Assembly: GCA_036507005.1 (NCBI GenBank)
Contig: DASXQT010000059.1
Coordinates: 1-47,176, forward strand
Direction of reading: 5' to 3'
Length of the DNA: 47,176 nucleotides
From: WS-2 sp036507005
GTDB taxonomy: Bacteria > Eisenbacteria > RBG-16-71-46
Positions 11,368 to 19,627 of the stretch are shown piece after piece. The position numbers and the translations under genes were made by a program. How positions within the stretch are numbered: the stretch's first letter is position 1; each line of letters opens with the position of its first letter. Below the pieces are notes generated by a model. The model searched no databases and was not told the origin of the DNA. It was given only the letters and a program-made list of their open reading frames with translations.

Positions 11368-11373
11368 TAGAGT
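11368..11373 (+). promoter_or_regulatory. -10 element positioned for a leaderless histidine kinase mRNA
   Basis: TAGAGT ends seven bases before GTG 11380, the expected distance from -10 to transcription start. The -35 position is weak (CTGCCC). No Shine-Dalgarno sequence precedes the GTG, which is consistent with leaderless initiation. Confidence 0.4.
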
Positions 11374-11379
11374 CGGGCC

Positions 11380-12639
11380 GTGGATCGGCACACGGTCGAG
11401 CTGGCCGCCCTGGGGTTCCAGGCGGTCTTCACCCTGCTCCAGGCGCTGGTCTACTACGCCCTGTGGCACCGGCAGCGCCGTCCCTACTTCGCGACCTGGG
11501 CGAGCGCCTGGGCGCTCTACGCCATGCGGCTGGGCTGCATCGCCGCCTACATCCAGACCCGCGGCGAGCCGTGGCTCCTCGCGCACCAGGCGGGCACCGG
11601 CCTCACGGCGCTCCTCCTCCTGCTCGCCGCTCTCCAGTTCTCGCGCGGGCTCGCGTGGCGCCGGCGCTACGCATGGCTCGCCCTGGCGCCGATCGCCTGG
11701 GCGGCGTTCGCGGTGTACGGCATCCGCAGCATGATGGTGGCGGGCGTGACCTCGGCGGTGCTGCTGTCGAGCGTGACGCTGTGGACCGGCTGGGTGTTCT
11801 GGCGGCACCGGGCGCGGGCGCAGTCGCGCGGCCCCGCGCTGCTCGCCGCGACCTTCACCCTGTGGGGGCTGCACCACCTCGATTATCCCCTGCTGCGGGC
11901 CTACGGCAGCGGCGTGCTCTTCGGCGTGTTCGCGGACGTCACCTTCATCATGCTGGCCGCGATCGGCACGCTGTTCCTGGTGCTCGGCGAGGGCCGGCGC
12001 GCGCTCGAGGCGCGCAACGCGCAGCTCGAGCAGCTCACGCGACTGCTGCTGCGCAGCCAGGAGGACGAGCGCCGCCGCATCGCGCGCGAGCTCCACGACG
12101 AGGCCGGCCAGGTGCTCACCGCGGTCAAGATCGAGCTCGACCTCGACGGCCGGCGGAAGGCGAGCGAGATGGTGGCCCGCGCGCTCGCCCAGGTGCGCGA
12201 CCTGAGCAACCTGCTCCGGCCCGCGGCGCTCGACGACCTCGGGCTCCTGCCCGCGCTGCGCGCGCTGGCCGACGACTTCGCGCGGCGCACCCGCCTCGAG
12301 GTCCGGCTCGACGCGCCCGACGCCGCCCCGGCGCTCGCGCCCGAGGCCGAGGTCGCGCTCTACCGCGTGCTCCAGGAGGCGCTCACCAACGTCGCCCGCC
12401 ACGCGCGGGCGCGCCGCGTGAGCGTGCGCCTCGAGACCGGGCCACAGCGCTTTCTCCTCTCCATCGAGGACGACGGCATCGGCCTTCCCGGGCCCGTGGT
12501 TCCCCACCTCGGCCTGCTCGGCATGAACGAGCGCGTGAGCGCGATCGGGGGCTCGCTGCGCGTCGCCAACGCCGACGGGGCGGGCGTGCGGGTCGAGGCC
12601 TCGATCCCGGTCGCGGCGCCCGAGGAGGCCGCGGGATGA
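11380..12639 (+). CDS. Membrane sensor histidine kinase, NarL/DegS (HisKA_3) type
   Basis: A 419-residue kinase. About seven hydrophobic segments fill residues 5-205 (for example LLLLLAALQF and FIMLAAIGTLFLVL), so sensing is probably within the membrane. The HisKA_3 box has the phosphoacceptor H239 in RELHDEAG. The ATPase domain has an N box (LQEALTNVARHA), a G1 box (DDGIGLPG) and a G2-like GLLGMNERV, so it looks active. The gene overlaps the response regulator at ATGA, giving translational coupling and a cognate pair. The GTG start lacks a ribosome site and sits seven bases from a -10. The stimulus is unknown. Confidence 0.92.
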   Translation: MDRHTVELAALGFQAVFTLLQALVYYALWHRQRRPYFATWASAWALYAMRLGCIAAYIQTRGEPWLLAHQAGTGLTALLLLLAALQFSRGLAWRRRYAWLALAPIAWAAFAVYGIRSMMVAGVTSAVLLSSVTLWTGWVFWRHRARAQSRGPALLAATFTLWGLHHLDYPLLRAYGSGVLFGVFADVTFIMLAAIGTLFLVLGEGRRALEARNAQLEQLTRLLLRSQEDERRRIARELHDEAGQVLTAVKIELDLDGRRKASEMVARALAQVRDLSNLLRPAALDDLGLLPALRALADDFARRTRLEVRLDAPDAAPALAPEAEVALYRVLQEALTNVARHARARRVSVRLETGPQRFLLSIEDDGIGLPGPVVPHLGLLGMNERVSAIGGSLRVANADGAGVRVEASIPVAAPEEAAG

Positions 12640-13292
12640 GCGAGGGCGGAGTGGTGCGGGTGCTGCTCGCCGACGATCACACCCTGGTGCGCGCCGGCGT
12701 GCGCCACATCCTCGAGAGCCAGTCCGGGGTCACGGTGGTGGGCGAGGTGGGCGACGGATCGGCCGCGCTCGAGGCGCTCGCGAACACGCCGGTGGACGTG
12801 CTGGTGCTCGACCTCAGCATGCCGGGGCTCGACGGGTTCGCGGTGCTGCGCCGCGCCCGCGCCCTCGCGCCGGCGCTCAAGGTGCTGGTGCTCAGCATGC
12901 ACGCCGACCAGGAGTACGTGTCGCGAGCGGTGCGCGAGGGCGCGGACGGCTACCTGCTCAAGGACTCGGCGGTCGACGACCTGATGACCGCAATCGAGGC
13001 GGTGCGCGAGGGGCGCCCCTTCTACAGCCCGCGGATCCAGCGCCAGCTCACCGACCTGGTGCGGGGCGGCCCGTCGCCCGGGAGCCCGCTCGCCCCGCTC
13101 ACCGAGCGCGAGCGCGAGGTGCTGAAGCGCATCGCGGAAGGGCAGTCCACCAAGGAGATCGCGGCCCGGCTCGAGATCAGCACGCGCACCGTGGAGACCC
13201 ACCGCGCGAACATGATGCGCAAGCTCGAGGTGCGCTCGCTGGCCCAGCTCGTGCGGCTCGCGATCCGCGAGGGGCTGGTGGACGCTCCGTAG
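12636..13292 (+). CDS. NarL/LuxR-family response regulator
   Basis: A 218-residue two-domain regulator. The receiver has the acidic pair in LLADDH near residue 10, phosphoacceptor D59 in LVLDLSMPG and a conserved Lys in YLLKDS. The C-terminal LuxR HTH (about 150-205) includes LTEREREVL, GQSTKEIA and RTVETHRANMM. The start is ATG 12636, inside the kinase stop (ATGA) with GAGGAG upstream. The TonB-dependent receptor gene starts 100 bp downstream and is a plausible target, judged by proximity only. Confidence 0.95.
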   Translation: MSEGGVVRVLLADDHTLVRAGVRHILESQSGVTVVGEVGDGSAALEALANTPVDVLVLDLSMPGLDGFAVLRRARALAPALKVLVLSMHADQEYVSRAVREGADGYLLKDSAVDDLMTAIEAVREGRPFYSPRIQRQLTDLVRGGPSPGSPLAPLTEREREVLKRIAEGQSTKEIAARLEISTRTVETHRANMMRKLEVRSLAQLVRLAIREGLVDAP

Positions 13293-13343
13293 TTTCCCGT
13301 AGTCCCCTCCCAACTCTTCCGAATGGCGCGACTCCCCCTCCCG

Positions 13344-13366
13344 CGCGTACGTTGCCGGCGTACGCG
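13344..13366 (+). promoter_or_regulatory. Perfect 8-bp inverted repeat upstream of the TonB receptor gene
   Basis: CGCGTACG (13344-13351) and CGTACGCG (13359-13366) flank a seven-base spacer, about 27 bp before the receptor GTG and next to its ribosome site. It could be an operator, possibly for the adjacent LuxR-type regulator, or an RNA hairpin controlling translation. The region is too short for a cobalamin riboswitch. Confidence 0.4.
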
Positions 13367-13392
13367 GGCACTGCCCGCCGGGAGGGGAGGAC

Positions 13393-15609
13393 GTGAGAGC
13401 CGAATGCGCCGGCTGGGCTCGCACAGCGCTTCGCGGCGCTGGGCGTCTTGCCGCGCGCGCCGTCTGGCTCGCGTTGTTCGCGCTCGTTGCCTGCGCCGCC
13501 ACGGCGTTGGCTGGAGTTCCTGGAACCGCATCAGGCGACAGCGCGAACCAGACGGTGCCCCCCCAAGGTCCCCCGGGCGACAGCGGCGCGCGACCCCCCG
13601 CGCGCCGCGGCGTCGCCGACACCGTCACGACGCTCCCTCCGGTCCAGGTCGAGGGATCGCGCAGCCTGGTGCCCGATCGCGTGACCGCGACCCGCGTCCA
13701 CCTCGAGCGCGCCAGGCTCATGCACTTCCTTCCCGGCACCGCGGCCGACGCGCTGGTCTCGGTCCCGGGCGTCGATCTGGTCAAGACCGGGCCGTGGTCG
13801 TCGCGGCTCTCGATGCGCGGGCTCTCGGGCGATCGCGTGCTGGTGCTGGTGGACGGCGTGCGCCTGAACGGCGTGCGCGGCCACGGGGCGCAGGCCTCGC
13901 TCGTGGCGCTCGACCGGCTCGACGGCGTCGAGGTCCTGCCGGGCGCGAGCAGCGCCCAGTTCGGCTCGGACGCGCTCGGCGGCGTGATCAACTTCGTCAC
14001 CCATCGCAACCTGCTCGGCCCGGATCCCTCCGCGGCGGTGGTGCTCACGGCGCGCGGGGCCGACCCGGGCGGCACCTGGTCGCAGAACGCGCGCGTCGCG
14101 CTCGTGGGCCAAAGGCTCGGCGCCGAGATCGCGGCCGGATCGGGAGGCTTGGACGAGCTGGTCACGCCCGACCGCCACGTGCCGAACAGCGGCGACCGCG
14201 AGGAGTTCCTGGTCCTCCGGCTCGCGGGGCGCGCGGGGAGCGCGCTGCTGGACGCCGAACATACGCGCGAGGCCGCCTACGACGCCGGGCTGCCGGCGTT
14301 CAACGGCCCGGCCGGCGCGACGGCGCTCTACCCGCTCCAGGCCCGTGACGCGGATCGGTTCGAAGTCACGGTCCCGGGCGCGGGCGCGCGGCCCGAGGCG
14401 CGCCTGCTCGCCACCTCCCAGACCATGCGCTCGCACTTCACCGAGACCACGGTGGATAGCAACTACCTGCGCGGGCGCTTCATCGCCACCCGCACCACGG
14501 TGGCCGCGGATCGCGCGCGCACCCGGATCAACGGGATCCAGCCCGCGCTCCGCTTCCCCGCGCTCGGAGGCAGCCGGCTCACGGGCGAGTACCGCCAGGA
14601 GACCACGAGCGGCCCGCGCACCACGGTGCAGACGGTGCGCAACCCAACGGGCGCCGTGACCGGCGTCACCAACACGCTGGGCGAGAGCATGCCGCCGGCG
14701 CGGCGCGACGTGTGGTCGTGGGCGTTCTTCGCCCCGGTCTCGACGCGCGGATTCAAGATCGAATCGGGAGTCCGCTACGACGCGTTCCACTCCCGCTCCG
14801 ACTCGACCGCGGTGAGCTCGACCCGGCCGCTCGACGTCCGCGAGCGCCGGTGGAGCGCGGAGGCGGGGCTCGCGCGGCCCCGGGGCGCGTTCGAGCCCTA
14901 CGCCCACGTCGCGAGCGGCTACCGCGCGCCCAACCTCGAGGAGCGCTACTACAACTCGGAGATCCACGGCGGCCTGCGCCTGTTCGGGAACCCCGACCTC
15001 GAGCCCGAGCGCAGCGTCTCCTACGAGGCCGGCCTGCGCGCCGCCGAGACCGGCCCGCTGCGCGGCGGCCGGGTCTCGGCCTTCCGCTCCGAGGTCCGCG
15101 ACCTGATCAGCTTCCGCTACGTCGGCCAACTCTACCTGGTGCCGCGCTTCCAGTACGTGAACGTGAAGCGCGCGCGGATCCAGGGACTCGAGGCCTCGCT
15201 CCAGCTCCGCGCGGCGGCCGCCCTGATCTCCCTCGACGCCACGCTCCCGCGCGCGGTCGACGCGGCGACCGGCAAGCGCCTCACCGACGCCGGCACCGCG
15301 CGGGCCACCATCGACCTGGGCCTTCCCCTCACCCACGTGCTTCCCTACGGCCAGGTCACGCTGCGCCTGCGCTGGAACGACGCCGTGCACGGCGTCGACT
15401 CCACCCTCGCACGCCCCGCGTTCACCGTGGGGTCGGCGGAGATCACGAGCGTGATCTCCGGGGTGCGCGCCGCGATCGCGGTGCGCAACCTGTGGAACGC
15501 TTCCTATCGCGAGCCGCTGAGCTTCATCCCGGAGCCAGGTCGCACGTTCGCGCTCTCGGTCCGCCGCGAGTTCGGCGGACCGCTCCCCTGGCGGCCCGGA
15601 GGGCGGTGA
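13393..15609 (+). CDS. TonB-dependent outer-membrane receptor
   Basis: A 738-residue receptor predicted to import a scarce ligand across the outer membrane using TonB energy. A signal peptide (hydrophobic core WLALFALVACAATALA) precedes a short Pro-rich stretch. The plug domain (about 70-210) includes LSMRGLSGDRVLVLVDGVRL and AQFGSDALGGVINFVT. The rest forms the beta-barrel, with the family signature GYRAPNLEERYYNSEIHGG and aromatic-rich strands to the end (FALSVRREF). GTG 13393 has a strong GGAGGGGAGG site. Its stop overlaps the next start (TGATG), so the secreted partner is translationally coupled. The ligand is unknown; the plug is BtuB-like, but no cobalamin riboswitch is visible. Confidence 0.93.
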   Translation: MRAECAGWARTALRGAGRLAARAVWLALFALVACAATALAGVPGTASGDSANQTVPPQGPPGDSGARPPARRGVADTVTTLPPVQVEGSRSLVPDRVTATRVHLERARLMHFLPGTAADALVSVPGVDLVKTGPWSSRLSMRGLSGDRVLVLVDGVRLNGVRGHGAQASLVALDRLDGVEVLPGASSAQFGSDALGGVINFVTHRNLLGPDPSAAVVLTARGADPGGTWSQNARVALVGQRLGAEIAAGSGGLDELVTPDRHVPNSGDREEFLVLRLAGRAGSALLDAEHTREAAYDAGLPAFNGPAGATALYPLQARDADRFEVTVPGAGARPEARLLATSQTMRSHFTETTVDSNYLRGRFIATRTTVAADRARTRINGIQPALRFPALGGSRLTGEYRQETTSGPRTTVQTVRNPTGAVTGVTNTLGESMPPARRDVWSWAFFAPVSTRGFKIESGVRYDAFHSRSDSTAVSSTRPLDVRERRWSAEAGLARPRGAFEPYAHVASGYRAPNLEERYYNSEIHGGLRLFGNPDLEPERSVSYEAGLRAAETGPLRGGRVSAFRSEVRDLISFRYVGQLYLVPRFQYVNVKRARIQGLEASLQLRAAAALISLDATLPRAVDAATGKRLTDAGTARATIDLGLPLTHVLPYGQVTLRLRWNDAVHGVDSTLARPAFTVGSAEITSVISGVRAAIAVRNLWNASYREPLSFIPEPGRTFALSVRREFGGPLPWRPGGR

Positions 15610-17591
15610 TGCCGCGCTGGCTCCTCCCCCCTGCCATCGCCCTGCTGCTCGTCTCGCCCGCCCTGGCCCGGACCGGCGCCAACGTGCCCGGGCGCGCGCT
15701 CATCGACCCCGACGGCACGGTGCTGTGCGCCGGGACCACGGCTCCCGCCGCGGCACGCGCGGCGCGGCCCGCGGCCGCCGCCGTCGACGTGCCGCTCCCG
15801 GCCGGCGCGGTCGAGCTGGCCCAGACCTACTACGACCTCCAGGACATGGGCTCGCTCGGCACGCGCATCGTGGTCGGAGCCGACGGGCGCGTGCACGCCG
15901 CGTGGATGGACGACTGGTGCGAGCTCGACACCGGCGGATGCCCGCCCAACCTCGGCGCCCCGAACCCCTACCCGCAGCGCGCCATGGGCTACGCCGTGCG
16001 CGCGACCTCGGGTGCGTGGAGCGTGCTCGGCAAGGTGCAGGACCCGAGCATCCGCGGCTGCTGCCTGAGCGAGGCGTTCGGAGGCTTCGGGACGATCTCG
16101 GTCGCGCCCGACGGGCGCGCCGCGATCTCGCAGCACATGAACGAGGACGGCTGCGACCTGCGCGGCGACTTCTACCTCGAGAACTCGGTGGGCGGAACGA
16201 GCTGGACCGCCTACCTCACCCCGATCGTGAGCCCGAGCTTCCTGTTCCCGCAGGTGGTGGCGCTCGCCAACGGCTCGTTCGTGGTGCTGGGAGAGACCCC
16301 GCGCGGGGGCTGCTACGACGAGACCAGCGAATTCCGCATCAGCCGATTGGGCGCCGCGGGCGCGCACTTCGTGTGCCCCACCGGCTGGCAGTGCGGGCCG
16401 TGGACCCAGGTGGTGTCCTCCAGCCTCTTCCCCGACGGGCGCGCCGCGTTCCCGTCGCTCGCGGCCGCCGCGAACGGCCGGGTGGGGATCGCCGTCACCG
16501 ACTGGGGCGGCGGGGGAAGCGGGCCGAGCTGCCCGCCGCGCAACTCGCCCTACGGCGGCAACGTGTACCTGATCGAGTCCTCCGACGGCACGTTCAACAC
16601 CGGCACGGTCACGGTGCGGAAGATCACGTCCTACACCGACCCGGCGATCACCGCCTCCGACTCGACCTCGACCCAGTACCGGCCCTACATCCACTGCCAC
16701 CTCGCCTACAACGACACCACGCCGAACGTGGTGTGGAGCGAGCTGCAGGCGCGCCGGGTCTCGGGCGCGGTCGCCTTCTTCGACTACCGCAGCCGGATCA
16801 TGCACTGGAGCTCGACGCGCGGCATCTCGGTGGTCAGGCAGGTGCAGCCTGGCGAGGCCGACCGCTACGACGACGTCGACAACGGCTTCTCCGGGCCGCT
16901 CGCCGGGTTCAACACCATCTCCGTGGACTGGCCGCAGGTGGGCTTCTCGGTGGACGGCGGCGAGATCGAGGTCGCGTGGCTGCGCTTCTCGGACGCCGAG
17001 GTGGACCCCACCGCCGACATGGGCCTCACCGGGATCGTGACCGGGGTGGGATTCGGCGACGTCGCGGCGAGCGTGGCGCAGGGCATGGGCGCGTGGTCGG
17101 CGGCCCAGAACCTGACCCAGACCCCGAGCACCGACGAGCGCTTCTTCTCGCTCGCCGCGCGCAATCCCGACGGCAAGGCCCACATCGTCTTCCAGGCGTC
17201 GGCCACCAACCAGGCGGGCGTGGCGGTGGTGGGCGACCGCGGCACCAGCCCCGGGAACCTGCTGCGGCGCATCGCCTATCTCGAGCGCGCGCTCGCCGCG
17301 AGCACCGTGGCGGTGGACCCCCAGCCGGCGCCGGCGCACGCCACGCTCCGCGCCTATCCCAACCCGGCGCGCGGCCGGGTCCGATTTGCAGTCACCGATT
17401 CACGAGGGGGATCGCTTGCGATCTATTCCCTGGACGGCCGCCTGGTCGTGCGCGTCCCCCTCCCTGCCGGCAGCGCCGCCGAGTGGGACGGGCGCGACCG
17501 GCTGGGAAGGCCGGTCGCGAGCGGCGTCTACCACGCGCGGCTCGAGGGCGAGGGAATCCGAGAGGAGACACGATTCATGCTGCTCCACTGA
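15609..17591 (+). CDS. Secreted protein of unknown function with C-terminal FlgD-like Ig domain
   Basis: A 660-residue exported protein with signal peptide LLPPAIALLLVSPALA. The body (about 60-560) is rich in Trp, Cys, Gly and Asp and has repeated sialidase-like or propeller-like phrases (VVGADGRVHAAWMDDW, SVAPDGRAAISQH), which suggests a beta-propeller fold. I do not recognise a named family. The last ~85 residues are a FlgD-like Ig module (YSLDGRLV, WDGRDRLGRP, SGVYHARLEG) resembling those of the FG-GAP and dockerin proteins in this window. ATG 15609 overlaps the TonB receptor stop by one base, so the two are probably made together and may cooperate in binding or processing a substrate at the surface. 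Confidence 0.85.
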   Translation: MPRWLLPPAIALLLVSPALARTGANVPGRALIDPDGTVLCAGTTAPAAARAARPAAAAVDVPLPAGAVELAQTYYDLQDMGSLGTRIVVGADGRVHAAWMDDWCELDTGGCPPNLGAPNPYPQRAMGYAVRATSGAWSVLGKVQDPSIRGCCLSEAFGGFGTISVAPDGRAAISQHMNEDGCDLRGDFYLENSVGGTSWTAYLTPIVSPSFLFPQVVALANGSFVVLGETPRGGCYDETSEFRISRLGAAGAHFVCPTGWQCGPWTQVVSSSLFPDGRAAFPSLAAAANGRVGIAVTDWGGGGSGPSCPPRNSPYGGNVYLIESSDGTFNTGTVTVRKITSYTDPAITASDSTSTQYRPYIHCHLAYNDTTPNVVWSELQARRVSGAVAFFDYRSRIMHWSSTRGISVVRQVQPGEADRYDDVDNGFSGPLAGFNTISVDWPQVGFSVDGGEIEVAWLRFSDAEVDPTADMGLTGIVTGVGFGDVAASVAQGMGAWSAAQNLTQTPSTDERFFSLAARNPDGKAHIVFQASATNQAGVAVVGDRGTSPGNLLRRIAYLERALAASTVAVDPQPAPAHATLRAYPNPARGRVRFAVTDSRGGSLAIYSLDGRLVVRVPLPAGSAAEWDGRDRLGRPVASGVYHARLEGEGIREETRFMLLH

Positions 17592-17675
17592 TGCGGCATC
17601 GTTCCCGCCGGGCCCGCTTCGCCGCCCGGACGGGTGCGATCCCCCGGCGAAGCGACATCCGAAAGGACATCCGAC

Positions 17676-18428
17676 ATGCACAAGGCGACCCGAATCATCC
17701 TAGCGTCGGCGGGCTCACTCCTCCTCGTCGGGACGGCGTTGGCCGTTCCCCCGGCGCGCGAGGAGCACGTCACGGGCGGGCAGCTCGACCTGGTGTGGCA
17801 GAACGGCTTCATGGTCTCCGCCAACATGAAGCCGCTCACCCTGCTGCCGTCCGACCCCGGCTACGCGAATCCCTCCGGGGACCACACGGTGGCGTGCGCC
17901 ACGAACATGCCGCCGGACAGCGGCGGGATCATCCTGACCACCACCGACCCGGCGGGGCTCTCCGACTACGAGTGGGAGGCGTGGATCTTCACCGGCGACG
18001 GCAACACCCGGCGCGGCCTGGTGGTGCGCGCCGATCCCACGAACGGGTTCACCTCGTCGTACCAGTTCGTGATCCAGTCGGGGCTGTTCCAGCTCAACTT
18101 CCGCAAGCTCATCAACCAGTCGCCGACCACGCTCGGGACCTGGTTCGCCAACACGCTCCCCGGCGGGGTGCCGGCGGTGAACACCTGGCACAAGATGAAG
18201 GTGATCGCGATCGGGGGCATGTTCCGGTGCTTCTGGGACGGGTTCGAGCTGACCACGTCGCCGATCATCGACAACGACCTCGCGACCGGGTGGGTCGGCG
18301 TCTACAACTTCCGGTTCGATCTCGGCGGCGTGCCGTTCCTCACCGACGATCTCATCCTCACTCCTGCGGGTGAGACTCCGACGGCGAAGACCAGCTGGGG
18401 GGCGCTGAAGCTCCGCTACACGCACTGA
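17676..18428 (+). CDS. Small secreted protein with lectin-like (LamG/concanavalin-like) fold
   Basis: A 250-residue exported protein. Signal peptide: MHKATRIILASAGSLLLVGTALA. The mature part (DYEWEAWIFTGDGNTRRGLV, SSYQFVIQSG, WHKMKVIAIGGMFRCFWDG) reads like a concanavalin-like jelly-roll domain, such as LamG or a GH16-like carbohydrate-binding domain; no catalytic motif is seen. AAAGGA precedes ATG 17676. It starts 84 bp after the FlgD-Ig gene and may share its transcript. A carbohydrate-binding role is inference. Confidence 0.72.
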   Translation: MHKATRIILASAGSLLLVGTALAVPPAREEHVTGGQLDLVWQNGFMVSANMKPLTLLPSDPGYANPSGDHTVACATNMPPDSGGIILTTTDPAGLSDYEWEAWIFTGDGNTRRGLVVRADPTNGFTSSYQFVIQSGLFQLNFRKLINQSPTTLGTWFANTLPGGVPAVNTWHKMKVIAIGGMFRCFWDGFELTTSPIIDNDLATGWVGVYNFRFDLGGVPFLTDDLILTPAGETPTAKTSWGALKLRYTH

Positions 18429-18487
18429 CGCGGCGCGGGCAGGCGTCCGTGCGCCGAGCCGCGCGCGGGCGCCGGCGCGGCGCGCGC

Positions 18488-19459
18488 TCAGCGCCGCGCC
18501 CGCTCCGCCGCTTCTCCGAGGGGGCGGGTGTGGGTCGCGCCTTCCGCGCTCCAGCGCACCGTCCACTCCGGCACCGGCGAGCGCGTGTGGCTCGCGATCA
18601 GGTCGATCGCGTGCGCGAGGCCGGCCTCGTCGCGCGGCCCGCACACCAGGGCGCTCGGACCGGGGAAGTCGCAGGGCTCGACCAGCCAGTGCCCGGGCGT
18701 CTCGAACTCCTTGAGGCGGCGGTTCTCCTCGCGGTCGCGCCCGAGCACGATTCTCAAGTGCGGGCTCAAGCGGAACACCCGGCCGAGGCGCAGGAGTGCG
18801 ATGTCGTCCACCGTGGTGCGCTCCTCGGGCAGGTCCTCGAACAGCCCGCGCAACCGGGCCGAGAACTCGGGATCGGTGAGCAGGCACCCGCCGCCCGGCG
18901 ACTGGACATTGCGAATCCCGTAGCGCTCGGCGAGCGCGAGCTGCTCGGTGCGCGTGCGGCCCGAGATCGCGAGCAGCCGCGCGCGGTCCACCCAGCCGCG
19001 CCGCTCGGGCTCGGTCGCGGGCAGGAGCCGGGCGGAGAGCGGCCGCAGGATCCAGCCCTCGAGGCCCGACTGCCGTTCGATCAGCGCCATGCGGTCGCGG
19101 GTCTGCGACATCGGCCGCTGCCCCACCACCTCGCCCGTGAACAGGAAGCTCGCCCCGTGCTCCTCCAGGTAGGGCCGCGCGAGCTGGAACATGAACAGGC
19201 GGCAGTCGAGGCACGGGTTCATGTTGCGGCCGTAGCCCCAGCGCGGATGGCGCAGGAGCCGCAGGTACTCCTCGCCCTTGGCGCGCACCACGAGCTGGAT
19301 CCCGAGATCGCGCGCCAGCTCGCGCACGTCGCTGCGGCAGGAGAGCGGAGACTCGAGATGGAGCCCGATCACCTCGATCCCCTGCTCGAGCAGCAGCTTC
19401 GCCGCGAGCGCGCTGTCCAGGCCGCCCGAAAGGAGTCCCAAGGCGCGAATGCGGTTCAT
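18488..19459 (-). CDS. PP-loop ATPase, MnmA/ThiI-like tRNA-thiolation family protein
   Basis: A 323-residue cytosolic enzyme with the ATP-pyrophosphatase loop SGGLDS at residues 11-16 and a CxxC-type pair in NPCLDCRLFMFQ. The layout resembles tRNA 2-thiouridylase (MnmA/TrmU) relatives and uncharacterised PP-loop proteins often annotated as such. Such enzymes adenylate a tRNA base or another substrate before sulfur insertion. The C-terminal ~130 residues are unlike canonical MnmA, so I do not assign mnmA. The start ATG 19459 fits the beginning of the fold but has a weak ribosome site. It diverges from the hybrid kinase gene. Confidence 0.72.
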   Translation of the reverse strand: MNRIRALGLLSGGLDSALAAKLLLEQGIEVIGLHLESPLSCRSDVRELARDLGIQLVVRAKGEEYLRLLRHPRWGYGRNMNPCLDCRLFMFQLARPYLEEHGASFLFTGEVVGQRPMSQTRDRMALIERQSGLEGWILRPLSARLLPATEPERRGWVDRARLLAISGRTRTEQLALAERYGIRNVQSPGGGCLLTDPEFSARLRGLFEDLPEERTTVDDIALLRLGRVFRLSPHLRIVLGRDREENRRLKEFETPGHWLVEPCDFPGPSALVCGPRDEAGLAHAIDLIASHTRSPVPEWTVRWSAEGATHTRPLGEAAERARR

Positions 19460-19505
19460 GGCGGCCGGAGAGTGCGTGCTCCGCCCCGCGACTTCAAGCG
19501 CGCCG

Positions 19506-19534
19506 TTAAATCCCACCCGCCGCCGACCGATAAC
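19506..19534 (+). promoter_or_regulatory. Sigma70-like promoter for the hybrid kinase gene
   Basis: TTAAAT, a 17-bp spacer and GATAAC. It lies in the divergent region about 94 bp before the chosen start, in one of the few AT-rich patches. Confidence 0.4.
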
Positions 19535-19627
19535 CCCGTCGAACCGCAGGAGGCGACTCGCGGGGGCCATCCCACCCGGCCGCGGCGCCCGAGGCTGCGA
19601 GGAGCGTCGCCCGCCATGGAGGAGCCC

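Noticed and set aside
13293..13392. Possible cobalamin riboswitch before the TonB receptor
   Set aside because: The gap is about 100 bp, shorter than a complete cobalamin riboswitch, and lacks the B12 box.
14712..15608. N-terminal extension of the secreted FlgD-Ig protein frame
   Set aside because: It overlaps the TonB receptor in another frame. The signal peptide at ATG 15609 fixes the real start.
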